Shown here: positions 26,357 through 33,156 of the stretch, piece after piece | Layout of the letters: each line of letters opens with the position of its first letter | Numbering within the stretch: position 1 is the first letter of the stretch | Assembly: GCA_029256185.1 (NCBI GenBank) | Contig: JAQSYI010000012.1 | Coordinates: 1 to 64,000, forward strand | DNA length: 64,000 bases | Reading direction: 5' to 3' | Origin: Paenibacillaceae bacterium | GTDB taxonomy: Bacteria > Bacillota > Bacilli > Paenibacillales > NBRC-103111 | Translations under genes and position numbers: made by a program | Notes under the pieces: generated by a model | What the model saw: only the letters and a program-made list of their open reading frames with translations | Told to the model about the DNA's origin: nothing | The model's database searches: none

Positions 26357-27035
26357 ATTTTATGGTGTAAGCGTGGGTCCGGGTGATCCCGAATATATGA
26401 CGCTGAAGGCGGTCCGGGTGCTCGGCGAATGCCCTGTAATCGCCGCGCCGCGGACGGAGCAGGACCGCAGTGTCGCTCTGGAAATCGCAAGTCTTGCAAC
26501 CGACCTGTCCGCCAAGGAGGTGCTGCATCTGGACTTCCTCATGAGCCGGGACAGGGAAGCGGTGGCCGAGCGCCACCGGCAGCTCGCCGCGCTCATCAGC
26601 TCCAGACTGGACCGGGGGCAGAACGTGGCGATGGTCAATCTGGGCGATGCCTCCGTGTATGCCACACACAGCTATATTCATAAGCTGATCAGCGCCGCCG
26701 GGTATGAGACGGAGACGGTGGCGGGCGTTACCAGCTTCTCCGCCTGCGCCGCCAGACTGGGTGTGAGCCTCACAGAGCCGCGGAAGCCGCTGAGGATCAT
26801 CCCCGGGGATTATTCCGGGCTGGAGGAGGAGCTTGGCAGGGACGGAACCAAGGTTGTGATGAAGCACGGCAAGGGCTTGGACCGGGTCAAGGAGGCTCTG
26901 AAGCACAGCGGCCTCTATGAACGCGCGGCGCTGGTGCAAAATTGCGGAATGGAAAACGAGCTGGTCTGCCGCGATCTGGATTCGGCGGACAGCTACGGCT
27001 ATTTTTCCACCATTATTGTGGGCGGGGAGGAATGA
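26346..27035 (+). CDS. cbiL: Cobalt-factor II C20-methyltransferase CbiL
   Basis: The protein has 229 residues from ATG 26346 (MKGKFYGVSVGPGDPEYMTL); a longer frame from 26283 only overlaps cbiC. The tetrapyrrole methylase motifs are GVSVGPGDPEYMTLKAVRVL, MVNLGDASVYATHSYI and VAGVTSFSACAARLG. It performs the C20 methylation that starts ring-contraction chemistry. It sits near the end of the operon although it acts early. Confidence 0.94.
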   Translation: MKGKFYGVSVGPGDPEYMTLKAVRVLGECPVIAAPRTEQDRSVALEIASLATDLSAKEVLHLDFLMSRDREAVAERHRQLAALISSRLDRGQNVAMVNLGDASVYATHSYIHKLISAAGYETETVAGVTSFSACAARLGVSLTEPRKPLRIIPGDYSGLEEELGRDGTKVVMKHGKGLDRVKEALKHSGLYERAALVQNCGMENELVCRDLDSADSYGYFSTIIVGGEE

Positions 27036-27832
27036 GCATGCAACGGACAAAGGCGATCCTGGCAGCCAGCTTCGGCACCAGCTATCCCGATACGCTTACG
27101 AAGAGCATTGCCGCCATCGAGAACGAGATCGCAAGTGCCTGGCCGGAACGGGAGCTGCGTCGGGCCTTCACCAGCTCCATGATCATCCGCACCCTGCGGG
27201 AGCGGGACGGCATGAGCATCGACAACGTGGAGGAGGCGCTGGACCGGCTCTCCGCCGACGGCTTCCGCGAGGTGATTGTGCAGCCAACGCATATTATCAA
27301 CGGGGAAGAGTACGAGAAGCTTGCCGGGATGTGCAGCAGCCGCAAGGGACTTTTTGCCGAGCTGCGGATCGGAGCGCCTCTTCTGTCTTCTACCGATGAT
27401 TTCCTGCGGGTGATCCGCATTCTGGCCAAGGAGTTCTCAACGCTGGACCGGGATACCGCTCTGGTGCTGATGGGACACGGCAGCGGGCACTTCGCCAATT
27501 CCGCTTACGCAGCGATGGACTATATGTTCAAGGAGCAGGGGCACCCGCATATCTTCGTCGGCACAGTGGAGGCATATCCCGATGTGTACACCGTCCTGAA
27601 GCAGCTGGACAGAACCGGCTGCAGCAAGGTGCTGCTCTCCCCCCTGATGGTGGTGGCAGGAGACCATGCGACCAATGATATGGCCGGGGATGAGGAGGAC
27701 AGCTGGAAAACGATTTTTACACAAAAGGGCTACCAGGTGTCCACTATTCTGAAGGGCCTGGGGGAATACCCGGATATCCGCAGCATGTATGTGGAGCATA
27801 TTGAAGACACCCTGAACCTGCAGACCGTCTGA
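27032..27832 (+). CDS. cbiK: Sirohydrochlorin cobaltochelatase CbiK
   Basis: The protein has 266 residues from ATG 27032, overlapping the cbiL stop by 4 nt. The chelatase signature is KAILAASFGTSYPDTLTKS, with VQPTHIINGEEYEKL and GHGSGHFANSAYAAMDYMF. The VVAGDHATNDMAGDEEDSW segment carries the second conserved histidine seen in class II CbiK. It inserts cobalt into sirohydrochlorin, defining this as the early-cobalt (anaerobic) route. CbiX-type chelatases are shorter or differ in these motifs, so CbiK fits better. Confidence 0.94.
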   Translation: MSMQRTKAILAASFGTSYPDTLTKSIAAIENEIASAWPERELRRAFTSSMIIRTLRERDGMSIDNVEEALDRLSADGFREVIVQPTHIINGEEYEKLAGMCSSRKGLFAELRIGAPLLSSTDDFLRVIRILAKEFSTLDRDTALVLMGHGSGHFANSAYAAMDYMFKEQGHPHIFVGTVEAYPDVYTVLKQLDRTGCSKVLLSPLMVVAGDHATNDMAGDEEDSWKTIFTQKGYQVSTILKGLGEYPDIRSMYVEHIEDTLNLQTV

Positions 27833-27962
27833 GTTCGCCGCGGAAAACGGGCATTGGGTCAAATTTCGGGTGGAGTCTTGGGACAAAAACCGATATAATA
27901 GGTCGGGTACAATGTACAATATAATTGGCGTGCGCGAGAACCTTCTTGGTCTATAAACAGGA

Positions 27963-28061
27963 CTTTTTTGGAAATATCAGAACCTATAAACGCGAAAAGC
28001 GGTTCGACCTCTTGACAAACGCCACAGCGTCAAAAAGGACACCGGCAGGCGTTTATCCTCG
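27963..28061 (+). ncRNA. Structured repeat element, copy A (unknown class)
   Basis: A stem AAACGCC (28017-28023)/GGCGTTT (28048-28054) followed by ATCCTCG, with a conserved 5' half CAGAA-TATAAACG-TTCGA. A clearly related copy lies at 57054-57152. Both are in the sense of, and 32-54 nt before, a start codon. I know no riboswitch class with this pattern. It could be a leader RNA or a MITE-like dispersed repeat. Confidence 0.55.
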
Positions 28062-28092
28062 GCACGCACGATAAGGAAAAGGTGTTTATTGC

Positions 28093-29649
28093 ATGAGTAT
28101 ATTAAACGTAGAACGGCTGAGCCACGGGTTCGGAGACCGCGCCATCTTCCATGATGTCTCTTTCCGTCTGCTCAAGGGGGAGCATATTGGCCTGATCGGA
28201 GCCAACGGCGAGGGTAAATCCACCTTCATGAATATCATCACGGGCAAGCTTCAGCCGGACGATGGCAAGGTTGAATGGGCCAAGCGCACGAGGGTCGGCT
28301 ATCTGGACCAGCATGCGGTGCTGACTAAGGGCCAGTCGATTCGCGATGTATTGAACGGGGCGTTCCAATATCTGTTCGATATTGAGAAGGAAATGAACGA
28401 CATGTACGGCAGGATGGGCGAGGTGTCCCCGGAGGAGCTGGAGCAGCTGCTGGAGGATGTGGGCACCATGCAGGATATTCTGACCAGCCAGGACTTCTAT
28501 ATGATCGATGCCAAAATTGACGAAACCGCACGCGGTCTGGGGCTGACGGATATCGGCCTGGACAAGGATGTCAACGATCTGAGCGGCGGCCAACGGACCA
28601 AGGTGCTGTTGACCAAGCTGCTGCTGGAGAAGCCGGACATCCTGATGCTGGACGAACCCACGAACTACTTGGACGAGCAGCATATTGAATGGCTGAAGCG
28701 GTATTTGCAGGAGTATGAGAATGCCTTCATCCTCATCTCCCATGATATTCCGTTCCTGAACAGTGTCATTAACCTGATCTACCATATGGAGAACCGGTCG
28801 CTGACCCGCTATGTGGGGGATTATGATTATTTCCAGCAGGTGTACGAGGCCAAGAAGCAGCAGCTGGAATCCGCGTATAAGCGCCAGCAGCAGGAGATCG
28901 CCGATCTGAAGGATTTCGTGGCGCGGAACAAGGCCAGTGTGGCTACCCGGAATATGGCCATGTCCCGGCAGAAGAAGCTGGACAAGATGGAGGTCATCGA
29001 GCTTGCCAAGGAGAAGCCGAAGCCCCAGTTCAACTTCAGGGACGCCCGCACCTCCGGCAAGCTGGTCTTTGAGACCAAGGATCTGGTGATCGGTTATGAT
29101 TCCCCGCTGTCCAGACCTCTGAACCTGCGGATGGAGCGGGGACAGAAGATTGCCCTGTTCGGCGCCAACGGAATCGGGAAAACAACCCTGCTGCGCAGCA
29201 TTCTCGGGCAAATCCCGGCTGTGTCCGGCTCGGTCCAGCTTGGCGATCTGCTGGAGATCGGCTACTTCGAGCAGGAGATGAAGGATGCGAACTATAATAC
29301 CTGCATTGAGGAGATTTGGCAGGAGTTCAGCTCCTTCACCCAGTTCGAGGTGCGGGCGGCGCTGGCCAAGTGCGGCCTGACCACCAAGCATATCGAGAGC
29401 AAGATTGCCGTGCTGAGCGGCGGAGAGAAGGCCAAGGTCCGTCTGTGCAAGCTGATCAACCGCGAGACTAACCTGCTGGTGCTGGATGAACCGACCAACC
29501 ATCTGGATGTGGATGCGAAGGAAGAGCTGAAGCGGGCGCTCAAGGCCTACAAGGGCAGCATTCTGCTGATTTCCCATGAGCCTGAATTTTACCGCGACGT
29601 TGTCAACGATTCATGGAACTGCGAGGCCTGGACGACGAAGGTGTTCTAA
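28093..29649 (+). CDS. ABC-F family ATPase
   Basis: A 518-residue soluble protein with two ATPase halves and no membrane domain. Half 1 has GANGEGKST, LSGGQRTKVLL and ILMLDEPTNYLD; half 2 has GANGIGKTT, LSGGEKAKVRL and LLVLDEPTNHLD. The ~80-residue linker between them is rich in Lys, Gln and Glu (KKQQLESAYKRQQQEIADLK). ABC-F proteins bind the ribosomal E site and rescue stalled or antibiotic-blocked ribosomes; this one resembles the housekeeping YkpA/YbiT type more than the long-linker resistance types. ATG 28093 follows AAGGAAAAGG. A structured element ends 32 nt upstream and may be an attenuating leader. Confidence 0.9.
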   Translation: MSILNVERLSHGFGDRAIFHDVSFRLLKGEHIGLIGANGEGKSTFMNIITGKLQPDDGKVEWAKRTRVGYLDQHAVLTKGQSIRDVLNGAFQYLFDIEKEMNDMYGRMGEVSPEELEQLLEDVGTMQDILTSQDFYMIDAKIDETARGLGLTDIGLDKDVNDLSGGQRTKVLLTKLLLEKPDILMLDEPTNYLDEQHIEWLKRYLQEYENAFILISHDIPFLNSVINLIYHMENRSLTRYVGDYDYFQQVYEAKKQQLESAYKRQQQEIADLKDFVARNKASVATRNMAMSRQKKLDKMEVIELAKEKPKPQFNFRDARTSGKLVFETKDLVIGYDSPLSRPLNLRMERGQKIALFGANGIGKTTLLRSILGQIPAVSGSVQLGDLLEIGYFEQEMKDANYNTCIEEIWQEFSSFTQFEVRAALAKCGLTTKHIESKIAVLSGGEKAKVRLCKLINRETNLLVLDEPTNHLDVDAKEELKRALKAYKGSILLISHEPEFYRDVVNDSWNCEAWTTKVF

Positions 29650-29694
29650 CAGGGTAGGCTTCCATCAAGTAATTTCCCCAGCGCTTGGGAATAT

Positions 29695-29730
29695 AAAAAC
29701 CCCGTCAACCCAAATGGTGGCGGGGTTTTT
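29695..29730. terminator. Bidirectional terminator
   Basis: AAAAACCCCG (29695-29704) pairs with CGGGGTTTTT (29721-29730) over a 16-nt loop. It has T runs on both strands and so serves both the ABC-F gene and the small minus-strand gene at 29742-29846. Confidence 0.88.
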
Positions 29731-29741
29731 ATATATGAATA

Positions 29742-29846
29742 TCAGTAATAAAAATAGTAACTGGGATAATAGTAAGCAGGATAATAGAAGTAAACGAAAG
29801 CGAAAGCCAGAGAGAGAACGGGGAGCCATTTGGACATTTTTTTCAT
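29742..29846 (-). CDS. 34-residue Tyr-rich small membrane protein
   Basis: A short ORF, easily missed by gene callers. It runs MKKMSK, then a hydrophobic segment WLPVLSLAFAFVYF, then a Tyr/Pro tail (YYPAYYYPSYYFYY). Support for it being real: a TATAGT -10 at 29886-29881, a perfect TGTGA-N6-TCACA palindrome between that -10 and the start, a weak AAAGGCGGG ribosome binding site, and a strong terminator 12 nt after the stop. The composition suggests a single-pass or surface-adhering peptide. It resembles no family I can name; short Tyr-rich peptides of spore-formers are an alternative. Confidence 0.55.
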   Translation of the reverse strand: MKKMSKWLPVLSLAFAFVYFYYPAYYYPSYYFYY

Positions 29847-29865
29847 GGATAAATCCCGCCTTTAC

Positions 29866-29881
29866 TGTGATTTATATCACA
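29866..29881. promoter_or_regulatory. Fnr/Crp-type operator TGTGA-N6-TCACA
   Basis: TGTGA-TTTATA-TCACA is a perfect match to the Crp/Fnr-family consensus used by Bacillus Fnr. Relative to the TATAGT at 29886-29881 it would cover the start of transcription, so repression is the simpler prediction. Confidence 0.65.
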
Positions 29882-29908
29882 CTATAACAGAGAAAAACGG
29901 AAAAGCAA
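29881..29908 (-). promoter_or_regulatory. Candidate promoter of the 34-residue gene
   Basis: On the minus strand TTGCTT (29908-29903), a 16-bp spacer and TATAGT (29886-29881). The -35 element is weak. Confidence 0.45.
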
Positions 29909-29909
29909 A

Positions 29910-30083
29910 GCCAAATGCATCCATTTTTTTTGATTTTGCAAAAAAATGCCTACACAATTATCTACAACTGTTTCTTCTAGGACCGACCGATACAACCGGT
30001 TGCTTCCCCTTCCAGATCATCTTTTTGACGAAGGCGTAGACTGTTTCTTCATCCCGCGGTTTGCATAAGAGCTTCCATATCAC
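29910..30083. other. Gene-free stretch upstream of the 34-residue gene
   Basis: About 175 bp of mixed composition. A minus-strand frame here (DEETVYAFVKKMIWKGKQ) looks coding-like for about 34 codons, but it starts inside the neighbouring terminator and lacks a ribosome binding site. It may be a fossil. I see no other signal. Confidence 0.4.
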
Positions 30084-30124
30084 AAAAAGCCGGTGTTCCT
30101 GTACCTGAAGGAATAACCGGCTTT
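30084..30124 (-). terminator. Terminator of the padR-HAAS operon
   Basis: AAAGCCGGT (30086-30094) pairs with ACCGGCTTT (30116-30124). Read on the minus strand it ends in a TTTTT run, just after the stop of the HAAS gene. Confidence 0.85.
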
Positions 30125-30132
30125 GACGGGAG

Positions 30133-31119
30133 CTACTTTACTTTTTTGAAAACCATCACTGCATTCCAGATGCCCATGACCAGAATCAATAATATAAGTG
30201 CCCAGACGCCTCTTTGCCATAGGTTTGAAAACATGTCTATATCCGCGTTGGCCGCTTGGGCAAATACCGTCTTGAAGCTCTCGTTGATCACACGTTCATT
30301 CAACAGGAACGCTCCGGTGAGCAATATACCGCAGGCATGGGAGATCACATTCAGCATCGCCAGACGCTTTGTCCATCTCTGGTATACCAGCTTCAATACC
30401 GAGAAAACTGTCTCATACAGAGCAAAGGCCAGGATATAAGGGATGTAGCCTTTCAGTACCTCCAGGTCAAACAAGGTGGTGCTGACGAATTCGCCGTTGT
30501 TCCACTCGAACGCTGCCACATATTCCGGGAAAAAGCACGCCACGATCAGCAGGACCAGGGTCATAACGATGGAAAATACCGGATCGCTTGTGGGGATTGC
30601 ACCATTTTGCGGAGTGCGGGGCTCCTCCAGATCCTCCAATGACCATTCCTTGCCGGTAAACGGCCATTTCAGATAAGTGCCTTTTGCCTTGTCCATGAAG
30701 GCGAATATAATCGTGACCCAGGCAAACGCCTGGACCCCCCCTTCCAGCAGAAACACCAGGGTCTGCAGCAAAATATTGCCTATGACCGCCAAAGGTCCGT
30801 TCACGGACTCATCCAGCAGAACGGTAGCGAATGCGCCTACCGGGGCGGCACACAGGACAATGATCAAGACGATTCGGAGCACGAACAGATACTGTCCGTA
30901 AAAAGCGGGTCCGATCAGATGCTGGGAGTTCTCCCGGTAGCGGTTGCCCAATTCGACGGGATTACCCAACTCATAGAGCACGTTGCGGATATCCGTCTCG
31001 CTGTAATTCTCAGGCAGCATGTCGTAAATGTTGGAACGAAGCTCTTCCTCAACATCCTTCTTGATTTTGTCCGGCAGCCGTTTTGTTGCGGTATAAATAT
31101 AGCGCTCAATGATGCTCAT
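30133..31119 (-). CDS. HAAS-domain multi-pass membrane protein
   Basis: The protein has 328 residues from ATG 31119. The N-terminal ~70 residues (IERYIYTATKRLPDKIKKDV, then VLYELGNPVELGNRYRE) match the HAAS signalling/permease-prefix domain found next to PadR regulators. The rest has about six transmembrane helices and a soluble loop (KWPFTGKEWSLEDLEEP). Its start overlaps the PadR stop by 4 nt, a common pairing in Firmicutes, where such proteins are thought to respond to envelope or antimicrobial stress. The molecular role is not known. Confidence 0.8.
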   Translation of the reverse strand: MSIIERYIYTATKRLPDKIKKDVEEELRSNIYDMLPENYSETDIRNVLYELGNPVELGNRYRENSQHLIGPAFYGQYLFVLRIVLIIVLCAAPVGAFATVLLDESVNGPLAVIGNILLQTLVFLLEGGVQAFAWVTIIFAFMDKAKGTYLKWPFTGKEWSLEDLEEPRTPQNGAIPTSDPVFSIVMTLVLLIVACFFPEYVAAFEWNNGEFVSTTLFDLEVLKGYIPYILAFALYETVFSVLKLVYQRWTKRLAMLNVISHACGILLTGAFLLNERVINESFKTVFAQAANADIDMFSNLWQRGVWALILLILVMGIWNAVMVFKKVK

Positions 31120-31460
31120 GTTCCAGCCTCCCCGATTATTTCCTTCATGATCTCCACCTGGTTTCTCCAATTCGCCGCCAATTGCTGATAAAGCGTTCTT
31201 CCCAGATCACTGAGCACATAATATTTCCTAGGCCTGCTCTCGGTTGTGTCCCAGTCGCTTACCAGAATGCCTTGTTTCTCCAGCCGTCTGAGCATGGGGT
31301 AGAGGGTACCCGCTTCGATTTCGATCTGTTTATCCGTGATGCTCTGCAGCAGGGAATAGCCGTATTGCGAAGAATGAAGCTGGCTCAGTATGGCCAATGT
31401 CAGCGTGCCTCTCTTAAGCTCCGTATCGAAAATCCCCAGCAATTCTTCGTATTGCTCCAT
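31116..31460 (-). CDS. PadR-family transcriptional repressor
   Basis: The protein has 114 residues from ATG 31460 with GAGGAG upstream. The PadR winged helix is visible as GTLTLAILSQLHSSQYGYSLLQSI, then EIEAGTLYPMLRRLEKQGIL and SRPRKYYVLSDLG. The C-terminal helix (YQQLAANWRNQVEIMKEII) is for dimerisation. A palindrome in its promoter spacer suggests autoregulation together with the downstream HAAS gene. Confidence 0.92.
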   Translation of the reverse strand: MEQYEELLGIFDTELKRGTLTLAILSQLHSSQYGYSLLQSITDKQIEIEAGTLYPMLRRLEKQGILVSDWDTTESRPRKYYVLSDLGRTLYQQLAANWRNQVEIMKEIIGEAGT

Positions 31461-31603
31461 CTCCTCACCACCTTCCGGGGTATTGGTCAAGCGGTTTACT
31501 AACAAGAAAGGGTGAAGATGTAACTCGATATAGAAGGTTGAAGATATAATTCGATATAAAATGGATGAAGAGATAAGTATGCGGATATATTATCGTTAAT
31601 TTC

Positions 31604-31633
31604 ATTATATTGTATGACATACACTAATGTCAA
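31604..31633 (-). promoter_or_regulatory. Promoter of padR-HAAS with internal palindrome
   Basis: On the minus strand TTGACA (31633-31628), an 18-bp spacer and TATAAT (31609-31604). The spacer contains TGTATG-A-CATACA (31611-31623), a perfect dyad of the ATGT...ACAT type bound by PadR proteins. Confidence 0.8.
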
Positions 31634-32255
31634 TTGAACAATAATGATCAAGTCAACTGGCTGAAGGCTTGGGAGAAGGAGAAAAGAGAGAATAGCAGAA
31701 AAACCGTTCCATGATTGTCCGAGATGAGTGGGGGGGCGGGGAGCACTAACGGACCTGAGCGACGCTTAAACGGGCAAATGGGGGGTATGAGCGGCTGTAA
31801 CGGACATGAGAGACCTTATTGGTGCCCGAAGACCTGCTGCAAGGAGGATTTGGAGCAAATAGAGGCGCTCAGATCCGTTAGAATTTCAAAGGCCCCATTT
31901 TGAGCTGAATAAGGGCTTCTGTGTCCGTTACAGCTCCTCGCAACTGGTTACAGATCTCCGCAACTCGTCACAGTTCCCCCGCAACTGGTTACAGCTTAAG
32001 CGGCCGCGGATTCCTCCCCTTCCTCCTCTCCTGCATACAGGAGCGAGAAGAGGCCTTCAGTGACCAAACTTAGATGGAATTTCATACAAGGTGGTTTTGG
32101 GCGGCCATGCAGACGGTCAAATCCAAACCTGCGGCCATGCCCTGTTGCTCCACAACGCTCCATCACCCGCAGCCAACAGCTTTTCAGGCCGCGTTTGATT
32201 TCTATCACTTAGAATTTCCCATAGTTATGATACAAGCTTGGATTGCGGAAGCGCA
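31634..32255. other. Long intergenic region with degenerate repeats
   Basis: No convincing gene lies here. The stretch at 31740-31930 carries scattered copies of a taaCGGAC / GTCCGTTA motif on both strands. At 31939, 31959 and 31980 there are three ~20-bp repeats of CGCAACTGGTTACAG (the middle copy diverged). The ORFs at 31715-31903 and 31996-32208 have no ribosome binding site or family resemblance. Confidence 0.6.
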
Positions 32256-32256
32256 C

Positions 32257-32312
32257 AAAAAGGCTGCTCCCAAGGGCCAACGCCGACATATGTCAGCAGC
32301 CCCGGAGCAGCC
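32257..32312 (-). terminator. Terminator of ybaK
   Basis: GGCTGCTCC (32262-32270) pairs with GGAGCAGCC (32304-32312), and the minus strand continues TTTTTG. The long loop contains a second GACATATGTC hairpin. Confidence 0.75.
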
Positions 32313-32368
32313 CCGCTTCGTATAAAGCCTGAGGATTCCCGCCAAACCGTCTCATTTGCGCCAACACT

Positions 32369-32437
32369 AACATTGCGTTAGCACAAGCATTAACATTGCC
32401 TTAGCACCAGTGCAAACATTGCCTTAGCGCCAGCACA
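32369..32437. repeat. Three 23-bp tandem repeats
   Basis: AACATTGC(G/C)TTAGC units start at 32369, 32392 and 32415 with an exact 23-bp period, between the ybaK stop and its terminator. They lie in the 3' untranslated part of the ybaK transcript. Confidence 0.85.
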
Positions 32438-32440
32438 TAA

Positions 32441-32917
32441 TCACTGCTCTTCCTTCGTCAGTTCCACGAAGCCTGCTGAGACAATTCCCGCCAACTGACG
32501 GGGAGAAACCTCCATCTGCATGCCGATTTTACCTGCGCTCACCAGCATCTTCTCCAGATCTGCGGCGCTTTCGTCGATGAAGGTGGGGAACAGCTTCTTC
32601 ATGCCCACTGGCGAGCAGCCGCCGCGGATATACCCGGTCCACTTCTGCAGATCCTTCATGGGCAGCATCTCGATCTTCTTCTCACCGGCAGCTCTGGCGG
32701 CTTTCTTCAAGTCCAGTTCCGCCCCTACCGGAATGACGAATACGAACAGGCTGTTGCCGCTATGGGCCACCAGGGTTTTAAACACGATTTCCGGCGGCCT
32801 GCCGATCTTCCGGGCGACAGCTTCGCCATGAATCTGTCCGTCCTCGTTGTCGTACATCAGAATGTCATATGGTATCTCTGCCTTGTCCAGCATGCGCAAA
32901 GCGTTGGTTTTGCTCAC
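32441..32917 (-). CDS. ybaK: Cys-tRNA(Pro)/Cys-tRNA deacylase YbaK family
   Basis: The protein has 158 residues from GTG 32917 (MSKTNALRML), which has AAGGAG 8 nt upstream; the frame can start 3 codons earlier, but then the spacing is about zero. Family marks are KTNALRMLDKAEIPYD, EIVFKTLVAHSG with the essential lysine, PVGAELDLKKAARAAGEKK and GYIRGGCSPVGMKK. It hydrolyses Cys-tRNA(Pro) misacylated by ProRS in trans. It is monocistronic. Confidence 0.93.
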   Translation of the reverse strand: MSKTNALRMLDKAEIPYDILMYDNEDGQIHGEAVARKIGRPPEIVFKTLVAHSGNSLFVFVIPVGAELDLKKAARAAGEKKIEMLPMKDLQKWTGYIRGGCSPVGMKKLFPTFIDESAADLEKMLVSAGKIGMQMEVSPRQLAGIVSAGFVELTKEEQ

Positions 32918-32929
32918 ACTTGCCACTCC

Positions 32930-33156
32930 TTGCTGATTGTCTGTTTACTCCGGAGCTGTCCGTTTGACTGGAACTGCTGCTGCTTTACTGCGGAGGCGTC
33001 CGTTTGATTGGAGCTGCTACTTCACTCCGAAGCCGCCGTTTCACTCTCAAGCCGTTTCACCCTGACGCCGCCGCTGACTCCGAAGCCGCTCCTTCACTCT
33101 TAGCGCTGCTGCTGCTATTTCATCTTGACGCGTCCGGCTATTCCTAAACGGCCTGC
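32930..33156. other. Degenerate repeat-rich gap
   Basis: A 227-bp stretch of loosely repeated GTCCGTTTGA(C/T)TGGA and (C)TTCACTC-GAAGCCG blocks. No gene is supported. GH18 transcripts entering from the right would run through it. Confidence 0.5.

Noticed and set aside
29980..30084. 34-codon minus-strand frame containing DEETVYAFVKKMIWKGKQ
   Set aside because: Composition looks coding, but its GTG lies against the padR operon terminator with no ribosome binding site. It may be a fossil; not enough to call.
31715..31903. 62-codon ORF rich in Gly, Asn and Arg
   Set aside because: No ribosome binding site, built from intergenic repeat sequence, no recognisable motif.
32074..32325. 83-codon plus-strand ORF
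   Set aside because: It runs through the ybaK terminator and has no upstream signals.
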